Below, piece by piece: positions 27,454 through 35,550 of a DNA stretch of 64,000 bases. The notes under the pieces are model-generated. The model worked only from the letters and a program-made list of their open reading frames with translations, did not search any database and was not told the origin of the DNA. The translations under genes were made by a program, and so were the position numbers. Source of the DNA: Streptomyces sp. P3 (GTDB lineage Bacteria; Actinomycetota; Actinomycetes; Streptomycetales; Streptomycetaceae); the NCBI GenBank assembly GCA_016893485.2, contig JAFEKX020000001.1, positions 5,721,501 to 5,785,500 on the forward strand, read 5' to 3'. Each line of letters opens with the position of its first letter. Position 1 is the stretch's first letter.

Positions 27454-28134
27454 TCATTCGGCGGGGAGGGCGAACCACCGCAGATGTACGGGGCGGGCGC
27501 CGGGGGTGCGTCTTCCGGGCCGCGTGAGAAGCGGGCCAGTAGCTCCAGGTAAGCGTCGTGGAAGGCGTCGACCTCGTCCGCGGTGAGGTGGCTGAGGCTC
27601 CGTGAGCCCTCGCATCCAGCCTTGTGAGTCCGCCTGTTCCGTCATGAAGCGGCGGGTGAGCTCGATGTCCTCTTCCATCCTCATCCGGTCGAGCGTGCTC
27701 GCGACGGCCCGCTCGCCGTCCGTCATCTCCTCCTGCGGGGGCCTGCGGATGTCCAGCCCGCGCACCGCCCGCCACCAGCGCTCGCGTCCGCCGGGGCTGT
27801 CCGGGACGTCCTCGATGAACCCGCCCTGCTCCAGCCGGCGCAGGTGATAGCTGAGCGTGCCGGTGTTCTCGCCTAGGGCGGCGGCGAGGGTCGTCGAGGT
27901 CGCCGGTCCGGAGACGCCGAGGTGACGCAGGATCCGTAGCCGCAGGGGGTGCGCGAGGGCCTTCAGCGCGGCGGGGTCGCTGACCTGGCGCCGGGCTTCG
28001 TCCGTCGGCTCGGGAGCCTGGGTGGGGTCCGGCACGGGGTCCGGTGCGCGGTCCGGTGTGCGACCTGGCGCGAGGTTCGGCTCAAGGTCGTTCCGTGCGG
28101 ACTCCGGTGCGGGGAGCTCCTGCGATTCGCTCAT
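27454..28134 (-). CDS. ArsR/winged-helix transcriptional regulator
   Basis: About 226 residues: a Pro/Asp-rich N-terminus (about 50 residues), then DPAALKALAHPLRLRILRHLGVSGPATSTTLAAALGENTGTLSYHLRRLEQGGFIED, a classic ArsR-type HTH, and a helical C-terminal domain. Frameshifts near 27600 and 27500; repaired, the C-terminus reads SLSHLTADEVDAFHDAYLELLARFSRG. No metal-binding cysteines in the HTH. An inverted-repeat operator candidate lies directly upstream. Confidence 0.82.
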   Translation of the reverse strand: MSESQELPAPESARNDLEPNLAPGRTPDRAPDPVPDPTQAPEPTDEARRQVSDPAALKALAHPLRLRILRHLGVSGPATSTTLAAALGENTGTLSYHLRRLEQGGFIEDVPDSPGGRERWWRAVRGLDIRRPPQEEMTDGERAVASTLDRMRMEEDIELTRRFMTEQADSQGWMRGLTEPQPPHRGRGRRLPRRLPGATGPLLTRPGRRTPGARPVHLRWFALPAE

Positions 28135-28158
28135 GGCGGCAGCGTACAGCCAATACTC

Positions 28159-28203
28159 TGCAGATTTTCTCTGCAGAACTTCCCATGCAGAGAAAAGTCT
28201 GCA
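28159..28203. promoter_or_regulatory. Paired inverted-repeat operator upstream of the ArsR gene
   Basis: TGCAGATTTTCTCTGCA (28159-28175) and TGCAGAGAAAAGTCTGCA (28186-28203): each is an imperfect palindrome and the second is nearly the reverse complement of the first. Low-GC islands 25 bases from the ArsR start; likely autoregulatory and possibly also controlling the divergent secreted protein. Confidence 0.7.
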
Positions 28204-28263
28204 ATGCTGGATGGAGGCTGCTCCTTCGAGTCGGCCGACCTGACGCTTCATCCGGAGGTCGCC

Positions 28264-29100
28264 ATGCTTCGTGCCGCCCGCACAGTTCAGGCAATTCATC
28301 CAGTTCGCGCAGTACGCACAGTTCACGTAGCCCGTTCGGTCCGCTCGGTGCGCCCGGCCCGTCTGGCTCGGCGGCTCGTGCTGTCGCTGGCCGCTCTGAC
28401 TCTGGGGGTGGGTGTGACGGCAGGGTCGGCGCACGCGGCTGTTCCCGTCCCCGTGAAGGGTGCCGACTTCCGTGCCTGTCCGGCGCTCTCCGAGCTTCCT
28501 GAGGGTGCCGATCCCGGGGCCTGGCGTTGCGAAGCGATGACTGCCGTCGGACATTTGACCCTCGGTCGCATAGATCGGTCGCTCGACAAGGGCATGGCGA
28601 TCACCTTCGCCGAGGGCACGGTCAGCGGAGAGTTCCGCCAGGTCTTCGGCGCGATGACGGCCGCTCCTGTGCGCGTCCGGGGCACATGGTTGGAGATCAC
28701 GCCTCGGTACGCGGGTTACTTCGACTTCCATTCGAACGATCAGCGACGCGGCGAGCTGAACCTGACGTTCGGGATCTCGGGGCCGGCCGTGCCGTCCGGC
28801 TGTTCCATCGGTACCGATGCGGATCCGGTGCGGCTGGTGCTGAAGGAGACCAAGGCCTCGACCGTCGTCTCGCAGGATCCGCTCGTCGTCGCGTTCGGGG
28901 TGGCGGACACCCGGTTCACGGTGCCGAGGACTTCGGGCTGCGGTCGCCTGGGGGCGGTGCTCGACGCGGTGCTCCGGATGCCGTCACCAGCGGGCGCGAA
29001 CAGCCTGGAGTTGGATGCGCGGGTGGGTCTCCGCGGCTATGGCTCGGCGGGTGCGGTCGCATCTTCGGCGAGCGGGCTCATATCCGGGAAATCCCGGTGA
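28264..29100 (+). CDS. Secreted protein of unknown function
   Basis: 278 residues. Unusual N-terminus of about 33 residues with repeated VRxVR pattern (VRAVRTVHVARSVRSVR), then signal peptide ARRLVLSLAALTLGVGVTAGSAHA with cleavage after AHA. The mature part has Cys pairs (FRACPALSE/WRCEAM and SGCSIG/SGCGRLG) and beta-rich sequence such as SGEFRQVFGAMTAAPVRVRGTWLEITPRY. No recognised domain. Divergent from the ArsR gene and sharing its operator region. Confidence 0.7.
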   Translation: MLRAARTVQAIHPVRAVRTVHVARSVRSVRPARLARRLVLSLAALTLGVGVTAGSAHAAVPVPVKGADFRACPALSELPEGADPGAWRCEAMTAVGHLTLGRIDRSLDKGMAITFAEGTVSGEFRQVFGAMTAAPVRVRGTWLEITPRYAGYFDFHSNDQRRGELNLTFGISGPAVPSGCSIGTDADPVRLVLKETKASTVVSQDPLVVAFGVADTRFTVPRTSGCGRLGAVLDAVLRMPSPAGANSLELDARVGLRGYGSAGAVASSASGLISGKSR

Positions 29101-29137
29101 GCCGCACCGCCGTCCGGCCTGGCCTCGCGTTTCCGTT

Positions 29138-29183
29138 GGTCGGTGAGGTCGGTGAGGTCGGTGAGGTCGGTGAGGTCGGTGAG
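29138..29183. repeat. 9-bp tandem repeat (GGTCGGTGA), five copies
   Basis: Five consecutive copies just after the secreted-protein stop, followed by GGCGGGGC. Intergenic; the surrounding 29101-29388 region contains no gene that I can support, only Pro/Arg-coding low-complexity sequence. Confidence 0.85.
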
Positions 29184-29388
29184 GCGGGGCGGGGCCGGCG
29201 AGGTGGGTACGGCAGGGGATGTCGGCTAGTTGCCCGGCTGCCTCGTCAGCCGCCTGACGGACCCCATTTCGCCCAGCGGACCCGGCCTACCCAGCGGACC
29301 CCACCCTCGTGAGGGACCCCGCCCGCCTAACAGACTCCGCCCACCCGATAACGCGCTCCGCCCACCCCGCCCACCGCCCCGCCGAGAC

Positions 29389-29865
29389 TCACAGCCCCTT
29401 CGCGAAGCACCGGCTGTCCGCGTGGAAGCGGTAGTAGCCGAACTTCACCCAGGGCTCGTAGCCGCTGGAGGTGTAGAGGGCGATGGCCTCCGGCTGCTTG
29501 GTGCCGGTTTCCAGGACCATGCGGGTGCGGCCGGCCGCGCGGGCGTCCTCCTCCAGGGCGGCCAGCATGCGGCGGGCGAGGCCCAGGCCGCGGGCCTGCT
29601 CGATCACGTACATGCGCTTGAGTTCGGCGTCGCCGTCCTCGTTGCCCTCGCCGTTGGCGTCCTGGGCGCGCCAGCCGCCGGTGGCGACGGGGGAGTCGTT
29701 CTCGTCGTACGCGATCAGGTACACGCCGTTCGGCGGGGCGAAGTCCGTCGGGTCCAGGGTGGTGGCGTCTCCGCCGTCGCCGTAGCGGGCGTGGTATTCC
29801 GCCTGGACCTGGTCGTTCAGCTTCACGGCGTCGGGGTGGTCGAACGGGACAGGGCGAATATTCAT
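29389..29865 (-). CDS. GNAT-family N-acetyltransferase
   Basis: 158 residues, intact. ELKRMYVIEQARGLGLARRMLAALEEDARAAGRTRMVLETGTKQPEAIALYTSSGYEP is the acetyl-CoA-binding motif A (R/Q-x2-G-x-G/A) and motif B. Single-domain cytoplasmic acetyltransferase; substrate unknown. Confidence 0.87.
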   Translation of the reverse strand: MNIRPVPFDHPDAVKLNDQVQAEYHARYGDGGDATTLDPTDFAPPNGVYLIAYDENDSPVATGGWRAQDANGEGNEDGDAELKRMYVIEQARGLGLARRMLAALEEDARAAGRTRMVLETGTKQPEAIALYTSSGYEPWVKFGYYRFHADSRCFAKGL

Positions 29866-29929
29866 GCCGAGTATCGTACTTCTATGCGAAGGGAGGGCTT
29901 GCGGAGGACTGGGTGGGGCTGCGGAGGAC

Positions 29930-29991
29930 CGCGAGGGTCCGCACGGCCACCGCGAGGGTCCGCACGGCCACCGCGAGGGTCCGCACGGTAC
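29930..29991. repeat. 21-bp tandem repeat, three copies
   Basis: Unit begins CGCGAGGGTCCGCACGG and repeats at 29930, 29951 and 29972 (the last partly diverged). It lies in the promoter region between the acetyltransferase and exonuclease III genes. Confidence 0.85.
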
Positions 29992-30077
29992 CGCGTAGTA
30001 CCGCGAGGGTTCCCGGGGACTGTGGGTCCGCGCAGGGTGGATCCGGACTCCGTCCAGTGTGCCGGTATTGTGCCCGA

Positions 30078-30880
30078 GTGCTCACTGTGACCTCTGCCAA
30101 TGTGAACGGACTGCGGGCCGCCGCGAAGAAGGGCTTCGTGGAGTGGCTCGCGGAGACCTCCGCCGATGTGCTCTGTCTGCAGGAGGTGCGGGCCGAGCCG
30201 CAGCAGCTGCCGGACCACGTCCGCGCCCCGAGGGCTGGCACGTCGTGCATGCCCCGGCCGCCGCCAAGGGCCGTGCGGGTGTCTCCCTCTACAGCCGGCG
30301 GGAGCCGGACCGGGTCCAGGTGGGCTTCGGGTCGGCCGAGTTCGACGGGAGCGGTCGTTACGTCGAGGTCGACCTGCCCGGTGTCACGGTCGCGAGTCTG
30401 TATCTGCCCTCCGGTGAGGCCGGTACCGAGCGGCAGGACGAGAAGGCGCGGTTCATGGGCGAGTTCCTCGCCTATCTGAAGGGGCTGCGGGAGCGGTCCG
30501 CGGCCGATGGGCGTGAGGTCGTCGTCTGCGGTGACTGGAACATCGCCCATCACCCCGTGGACCTCAAGAACTGGCGGGCCAACCAGAAGAGTTCCGGGTT
30601 CCTGCCGGAGGAGCGGGAGTGGCTGGGCACCGTCTTCGACGCCGGGGACGGTGGGTTCGTGGACGTGGTGCGCGGGCTGCATCCCGATGTCGAGGGGCCG
30701 TACACCTGGTGGTCCTACCGGGGGCGGGCGTTCGACAACGACAGTGGCTGGCGCATCGACTATCACGTGTCGACGCCGGGGCTCGCGGCGAAGGCGGTCA
30801 AGGGGTTCGTCGAGCGGGCGGCCACGCATGGCGAGCGGTGGTCGGACCACGCGCCGGTGACGGTGGTCTACGACCTCTGA
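30078..30880 (+). CDS. xth: Exodeoxyribonuclease III
   Basis: About 267 residues from a GTG. LTVTSANVNGLRAAAKKGFVEWLAETSADVLCLQEVRAE (metal-binding Asn and Glu), YLPSGEAG, VVVCGDWNIAHHPVDLKNW, WTWWSYRGRAFDNDSGWRIDYHVST and WSDHAPVTVVYDL are all EEP-nuclease signatures. 3'-5' exonuclease and AP endonuclease of base-excision repair. Frameshift near 30222-30230. Its last 20 bases are the seed of a downstream tandem repeat. Confidence 0.92.
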
Positions 30881-31003
30881 TCGGCGGTCTAGCACCTCTG
30901 ACAGGTGGTCTGGAACCTCTGACAGGTGGTTGAGCACCTCTGACCGGTGGTCTAGCACCTCTGACCGGCGGTCTAGCGCCTCTGACCGGCGGCTACGACC
31001 TCT
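30862..31003. repeat. 21-bp degenerate tandem array grown from the xth 3' end
   Basis: Seven units of the form GACcGGYGGTCTAGCACCTCT; the first is the coding end of xth and the last overlaps the stop region of the convergent MerR gene. Units carry several substitutions, so the array is old or recurrently exchanged. Confidence 0.8.
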
Positions 31004-31666
31004 GGTCGGGCTGGCGGAGTCGGCGGTCCATGGCCATCGACAGTTCCGCCTCGACGACGCTCTTCGCGAGGGGGCGCAGGCGTTGCAGGTCGTCCGGGGT
31101 GCGGCCGCCGGAGATGACCAGGGCGGTGAAGAGTTCGGCGAGGGCGTCGGTGTGTTCGCGGACGCGGCGGCCCGCGGCGAGGACGTCGGCGAGGGGATGC
31201 CCTCGCGGACGAGCGCGGCCGTGACGTCCAGGAGGCGGCGGCTTATGTGGACGATCTCGCTGCCGTCGGTGCCGAGGTAGCCGAGTTCGAGTGAGGCGGC
31301 GAAGTTCTCCGGGGTGGCCTGGTCGCCGAAGTAGTCGGCGAGGGCCTCCGGGGTGAGCCGGACCGGGGTCTCCTCGGTGGGGGCGCCGAGGCCGAGCAGC
31401 TCGCCGACGTTGCGGCCGTGGTCGAAGGCCTCGGCGAGTTCGGCGATGCCGTTGAGGGTGTGGCCGCGTTCCAGGAGCGCCGAGATGGTGTGCAGGCGGG
31501 CCAGGTGTGTCTCGTCGTACCAGGCGATACGGCCCTCGCGGCGCGGCGGGTGGATGAGTTTGCGCTCGCGGTAGAAGCGCAGGGTGCGCACGGTGATGCC
31601 GGCCTCCGCGGCCAGTTCCTCCATGCGGTACTCGCGCTTCTCCGTCTGCTCTGCCTTCTCCGCCAC
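30993..31666 (-). CDS. MerR-family transcriptional regulator
   Basis: About 224 residues. YRMEELAAEAGITVRTLRFYRERKLIHPPRREGRIAWYDETHLARLHTISALLERGHTLNGIAEL is the MerR winged HTH and coiled helix; the C-terminal effector domain (RLTPEALADYFGDQATPENFAAS...) lacks metal-binding cysteines. Frameshift near 31195-31205; ends AMDRRLRQPDQRS. Divergent from the FMO operon, which it may control. Confidence 0.85.
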
Positions 31667-31772
31667 GCCCGCACCCTACGTCGTGGCCCGGGGGCGCGTG
31701 TTGGCGGCCGCTGATTCAAATGCCCTCGTCCCGACCCCTACCCATCGGTAGGAGCTGCTCTACGCTCCGATT

Positions 31773-31792
31773 GCGCCAGTGTTCACTGGCGC
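31773..31792. promoter_or_regulatory. 20-bp palindrome GCGCCAGTGTTCACTGGCGC
   Basis: 9-bp arms around TT, in the MerR-FMO intergenic region, 30 bases before the FMO start. The AGTGTTCACT core is of TetR-operator type rather than MerR type; a regulator elsewhere may act here. Confidence 0.6.
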
Positions 31793-31821
31793 GGTCGCTT
31801 GGTCGTATGGAAGGGCACGGG

Positions 31822-33353
31822 ATGACCGAACACGAGCATGTGCGGGTGGCGGTGATCGGGTCCGGGTTCGGCGGGCTGGGAGCCGCGGTGCGGCTGCGGC
31901 GCGAGGGCGTCACCGACTTCGTCGTCCTGGAGCGCGCCGACAGCGTGGGCGGGACCTGGCGGGACAACAGCTATCCCGGCTGCGCCTGCGACGTACCGTC
32001 CCATCTGTACTCGTTCTCCTTCGCGCCGAACGCCGACTGGCCGCGCACGTTCTCCGGGCAGGGGCACATCCGGGCCTACCTCGAGCACGTCACGGACGTC
32101 TTCCGGCTCCGGCCGCACCTCCGCTTCAACAGCGAGGTGAAGATGATGACGTGGGATGCGGAGCGGCTGCGGTGGGACATCGAGACCACCGGGGTTCGTA
32201 CTCCGCCGATCTCGTCGTCTCCGCGACCGGGCCGCTCTCCGACCCCAAGGTTCCGGATGTGCCGGGGCTCGACACCTTCCCCGGTGAGGTCTTCCACTCG
32301 GCGCGCTGGGACCACGACTACGACCTGCGGGGCAAGCGGGTCGCCGTGGTCGGCACCGGGGCCTCCGCGATACAGATCGTGCCGGCGATCCAGCCCGAGG
32401 TGGGGCGGCTCACCCTCTTCCAGCGCACCCCGCCCTGGGTGATGCCCCGCGTCGACCGAGCCATCAGCGGCGCCGAGCGCGCCCTGCACCGCGCGCTGCC
32501 CTTCACCACCCAGGCGCGGCGCGGACTCCTGTGGGGCATAAGGGAGTTGCAGACCCAGGCGTTCACCAAGCGGCCCGACCAGCTCGCCCTGGTGGAGCGG
32601 GTGGCCAAGCGGAACATGGCCCGCTCGATCAAGGACCCGGCGCTGCGCGCCAAGCTCACCCCGACTACCGCATCGGCTGCAAGCGCATCCTGCTCTCCAG
32701 CGCCTACTACCCGGCGCTCGCGCAGCCCAATGTCGACGTCGTGGCCAGCGGGTTGAGCGAGATCAGGGGGTTCGACCGTCGTCGCGGCCGACGGCACCAC
32801 GGCCGAGGTCGACGCGATCGTCTTCGGTACGGGCTTCCACGTCACGGACATGCCGATCGCCGAACGTGTCATCGGCGTGGACGGGCGGACGCTGGCCGAG
32901 GCCTGGCAAGGCGGTATGCAGGCGCTGCGCGGGACCTCCGCGGCCGGGTTCCCGAACTGGATGACGGTCATCGGGCCCAACACCGGCCTGGGCACGTCCT
33001 CCATGATCCTGATGATCGAGTCCCAGCTGAACTATCTCGCCGACTACATACGGCAGTTGGACGTCCTGGGCGGACAGGTCGCCCTCGACGCACGCCCGAG
33101 CGCGGTCGGCGCGTGGAACCGGTGGGTGCAGGAACGTCTGAAGCGGACCGTCTGGAACACCGGCGGCTGCACCAGCTGGTACCTGGACGCGAGTGGCCGC
33201 AACACCACCATCTGGCCCGGTACGACGGCCGAGTTCCGCAAGGCGACCCGGCGCGTGGACCTCACGGAGTACGAGGTCGTCCGGGCACAAGCACGGTCGA
33301 CGGCGGCTGTGGAGACGGAGGAGACAGAGGAGACGGAGGTGGCCAGCGCGTGA
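31822..33353 (+). CDS. Flavin-dependent monooxygenase (FMO/Baeyer-Villiger type)
   Basis: About 510 residues. VRVAVIGSGFGGLGAAVRL FAD-binding motif, VGGTWRDNSYPGCACDVPSHLYSFSF (the conserved BVMO segment), FHSARWDHDYDLRGKRVAVVGTGASAIQIVPAI with the NADPH GxGxxA motif, and VFGTGFHVTDM. Oxygenates a ketone or heteroatom substrate; substrate unknown. At least three frameshifts (near 32195, 32665, 32775). The stop overlaps the hydrolase GTG. With the following hydrolase and SDR it forms an oxidise-hydrolyse-reduce operon. Confidence 0.88.
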
Positions 33354-34288
33354 GCCGGCTCATGCATGTCGCCGCCCGGGGTATACGCCCCGCCCACTCC
33401 CGTACGGGAGTTGACCGTCACCTCGGCCGACGGCTCCCGGCTGCACGTCGAGGTGCACGGGCCCGAGGAGGGGTGCCGACCGTCGTCCTCGCGCACGGCT
33501 GGACCTGTTCGACCGCGTTCTGGGCCGCGCAGATAAGGGAGTTGGCGGTCGACCACCGGGTCGTCGCCTACGACCAGCGGGGTCACGGGCGCAGTCCCGC
33601 GGCCCTCGCGCACAGCACCGACGCGCTCGCCGACGACCTGGACGCCGTACTGGAGAAGACGCTTCGGGGCGGGGAGAAGGCGGTGGTGGCCGGGCATTCC
33701 ATGGGTGGGATGGCGGTGCTCGCGGCTGCTTCGCGGGCACGGTTCCGGGAGCATGTGGTGGCCGTTCTGCTGTGCAGCACGGGGAGTTCGCGGCTGGTGG
33801 GCGAGTCGCTCGTGGTGCCGTTGCGGGCCGGGCGGGTGCGGTCCTGGCTGACCCGGAAGGTGCTCGGGTCGCGGGCGCCGCTCGGGCCGGTCACGCCGAC
33901 CGCGCGGCGGATCCTCAAGTACGCGACGATGGGCGCCGGTTCGACACCCGACATGGTCGAGGCGTGCGCGCGGATCGTGCACGCGTGTCCGCGGGGTGTG
34001 CGGCACGCGTGGTCGGAGGTTCTCGACTCGCTCGATCTCGACCACGGCGTACGGGAGTTGGCGGTGCCGACGGCCGTCGTCGTCGGGACGGCGGACCGGA
34101 TGACGCCGCCGGTGCACGCGCGGGGGCTGGTCGCCGCGCTGCCGCAGTGCGTCGGCAGCACCGAACTTCCCGGGCTCGGCCATATGACGCCCGTCGAGGC
34201 GCCCGAGCTGGTCAGCGCGAAGATCCGCGAACTGGCCGCCACGTACGCGCAGTTCAGTCAGGGCGATCAGGTCAAGGAGGGCGCATGA
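33350..34288 (+). CDS. Alpha/beta hydrolase
   Basis: About 312 residues from a GTG overlapping the FMO stop. PTVVLAHGWTCSTAFW (oxyanion HG), DQRGHGRSPA, VVAGHSMGGMAVLAA (nucleophile Ser), VVVGTADRMTPP (Asp) and LPGLGHMTPVEAPE (His) give a full triad. Frameshifts near 33375-33400 and 33468-33475 in the N-terminus. Likely opens the ester or lactone made by the monooxygenase. Confidence 0.85.
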   Translation: MSRLMHVAARGIRPAHSRTGVDRHLGRRLPAARRGARARGGVPTVVLAHGWTCSTAFWAAQIRELAVDHRVVAYDQRGHGRSPAALAHSTDALADDLDAVLEKTLRGGEKAVVAGHSMGGMAVLAAASRARFREHVVAVLLCSTGSSRLVGESLVVPLRAGRVRSWLTRKVLGSRAPLGPVTPTARRILKYATMGAGSTPDMVEACARIVHACPRGVRHAWSEVLDSLDLDHGVRELAVPTAVVVGTADRMTPPVHARGLVAALPQCVGSTELPGLGHMTPVEAPELVSAKIRELAATYAQFSQGDQVKEGA

Positions 34289-35166
34289 GCAGGGTGAGTC
34301 TTGAGGGACAGGTCGCGGTCGTGACCGGGGCCGCGCGGGGTGTCGGCGAGCTGCTCGCCCGCAAACTCTCCGCACGCGGTGCCAAGGTGGCGCTCGTCGG
34401 GCTGGAGGCGGACGAGCTGAAGCAGGTCTCCGAACGGCTGCACACCGACAGCGCTCACTGGTACGCCGACGTCACGGACCACGAGGCGATGGCGCGGGTC
34501 GCGGCGGAGGTCAAGGAGCGGTTCGGGAAGGTCGACATCGTCGTCGCCAACGCGGGTGTCGCCAGCGGGGGCCGTTCCTCGACTCCGATCCCGTCGCCTG
34601 GCGGCGGGTGATCGAGGTCAATCTGATCGGGTCCGCGGTGACCGCGCGGGCGTTTCTGCCGGTGCTGATGGAGAGCCGGGGGTATCTGCTGCAGATCGCC
34701 TCGCTGGCCGCGATCACTCCGGCGCCGATGATGACCGCGTACTGCGCGTCCAAGTCCGGGGTCGAGGCGTACGCGCACAGTCTGCGGGCCGAGGTCGGGT
34801 ACAAGGGCGTGCGGGTCGGGGTCGGGTATCTGTCGTGGACCGACACGGACATGGTGCGCGGGGCCGATCAGGACGACGTCATGCGGGAGTTGAGGTCGCG
34901 GTTGCCGTGGCCCGCGAACAAGACGTATCCGCTGGGGCCGGCCGTGGACCGGATCGTCGCCGGGATCGAGCGGCGGTCCAGCCATGTACGGGCAGTGGTG
35001 GCTGCGCGGGATGCAGGGCGTGCGGGGGTATCTGCCCGGGGTCATCGGGTCCGTGGGGCAGCGGGAGATGCGGCGGTTCGGGGCGCGGCTGGACGGGATG
35101 CGGTCGGGGCTTGTCGGGGCGGGCGGGGCGGCGGACGACGCGGCTCGGGCTACTCAGCGTGACTGA
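34285..35166 (+). CDS. Short-chain dehydrogenase/reductase
   Basis: About 293 residues. GQVAVVTGAARGVGELLARKL (TGxxxGxG), IVVANAGVASGG (NAG), LQIASLAAITPAPMMTAYCASKSGVEAYA (Ser and YxxxK). C-terminus repaired to WWLRGMQGVRGYLPGVIG. Frameshifts near 34570 and 34980. ATG overlaps the hydrolase stop (ATGA), completing a translationally coupled three-gene operon. Confidence 0.88.
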
Positions 35167-35255
35167 TCGAGATGCGGGGGTCACCGGGCGTGTGAGTCTG
35201 GATGAGGCCCCACCGAGGGGCCATGAATTCCCCACCTGTACGGGAGTGAACCCAC

Positions 35256-35438
35256 ATGGGTATGAAGGACCAGTTCCAGGACAAGGCCAAGGACCTCGCC
35301 GACAAGGCGAAGGAGCGCATGGACCAGGGTAAGGACCAGGCGCGGGACCGGGGGCAGCGGGACGAGGACGTTCAGCGTACGGGGCAGGGTGCGCGGGAGC
35401 GGATGGACCAGGAGATGGACCAGGACTACGACGCGTAA
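35256..35438 (+). CDS. Small charged helical protein (60 aa)
   Basis: MGMKDQFQDKAKDLADKAKERMDQGKDQARDRG... to MDQEMDQDYDA: almost wholly Lys, Asp, Gln, Glu, Arg and Ala with heptad-like spacing, no Cys, Trp or Pro. Resembles CsbD-like or other small stress proteins in composition only. Followed at once by a strong terminator, so it is a monocistronic gene or operon end. Confidence 0.7.
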   Translation: MGMKDQFQDKAKDLADKAKERMDQGKDQARDRGQRDEDVQRTGQGARERMDQEMDQDYDA

Positions 35439-35459
35439 CTGTTCGTAGGCTGATCGCGT

Positions 35460-35486
35460 GGGGCGCCCTGTGTTTTGGGGCGCCCC
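35460..35486. terminator. Rho-independent terminator
   Basis: GGGGCGCCC / GGGCGCCCC 9-bp perfect stem, loop TGTGTTTTG, then GCGTTTCGTTGTT. It lies between the small charged protein and the convergent tricorn protease. Confidence 0.85.
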
Positions 35487-35550
35487 GCGTTTCGTTGTTG
35501 GGTGCGACGCGGTGGGGCCGGGCGCGCAGTTCCCCGCGCCCCTGGAGAGG

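Noticed and set aside
29882-31666. 594-aa MerR-hybrid minus frame
   Set aside because: Only the first 160 codons follow MerR; the rest is antisense to xth after a frameshift near 31200.
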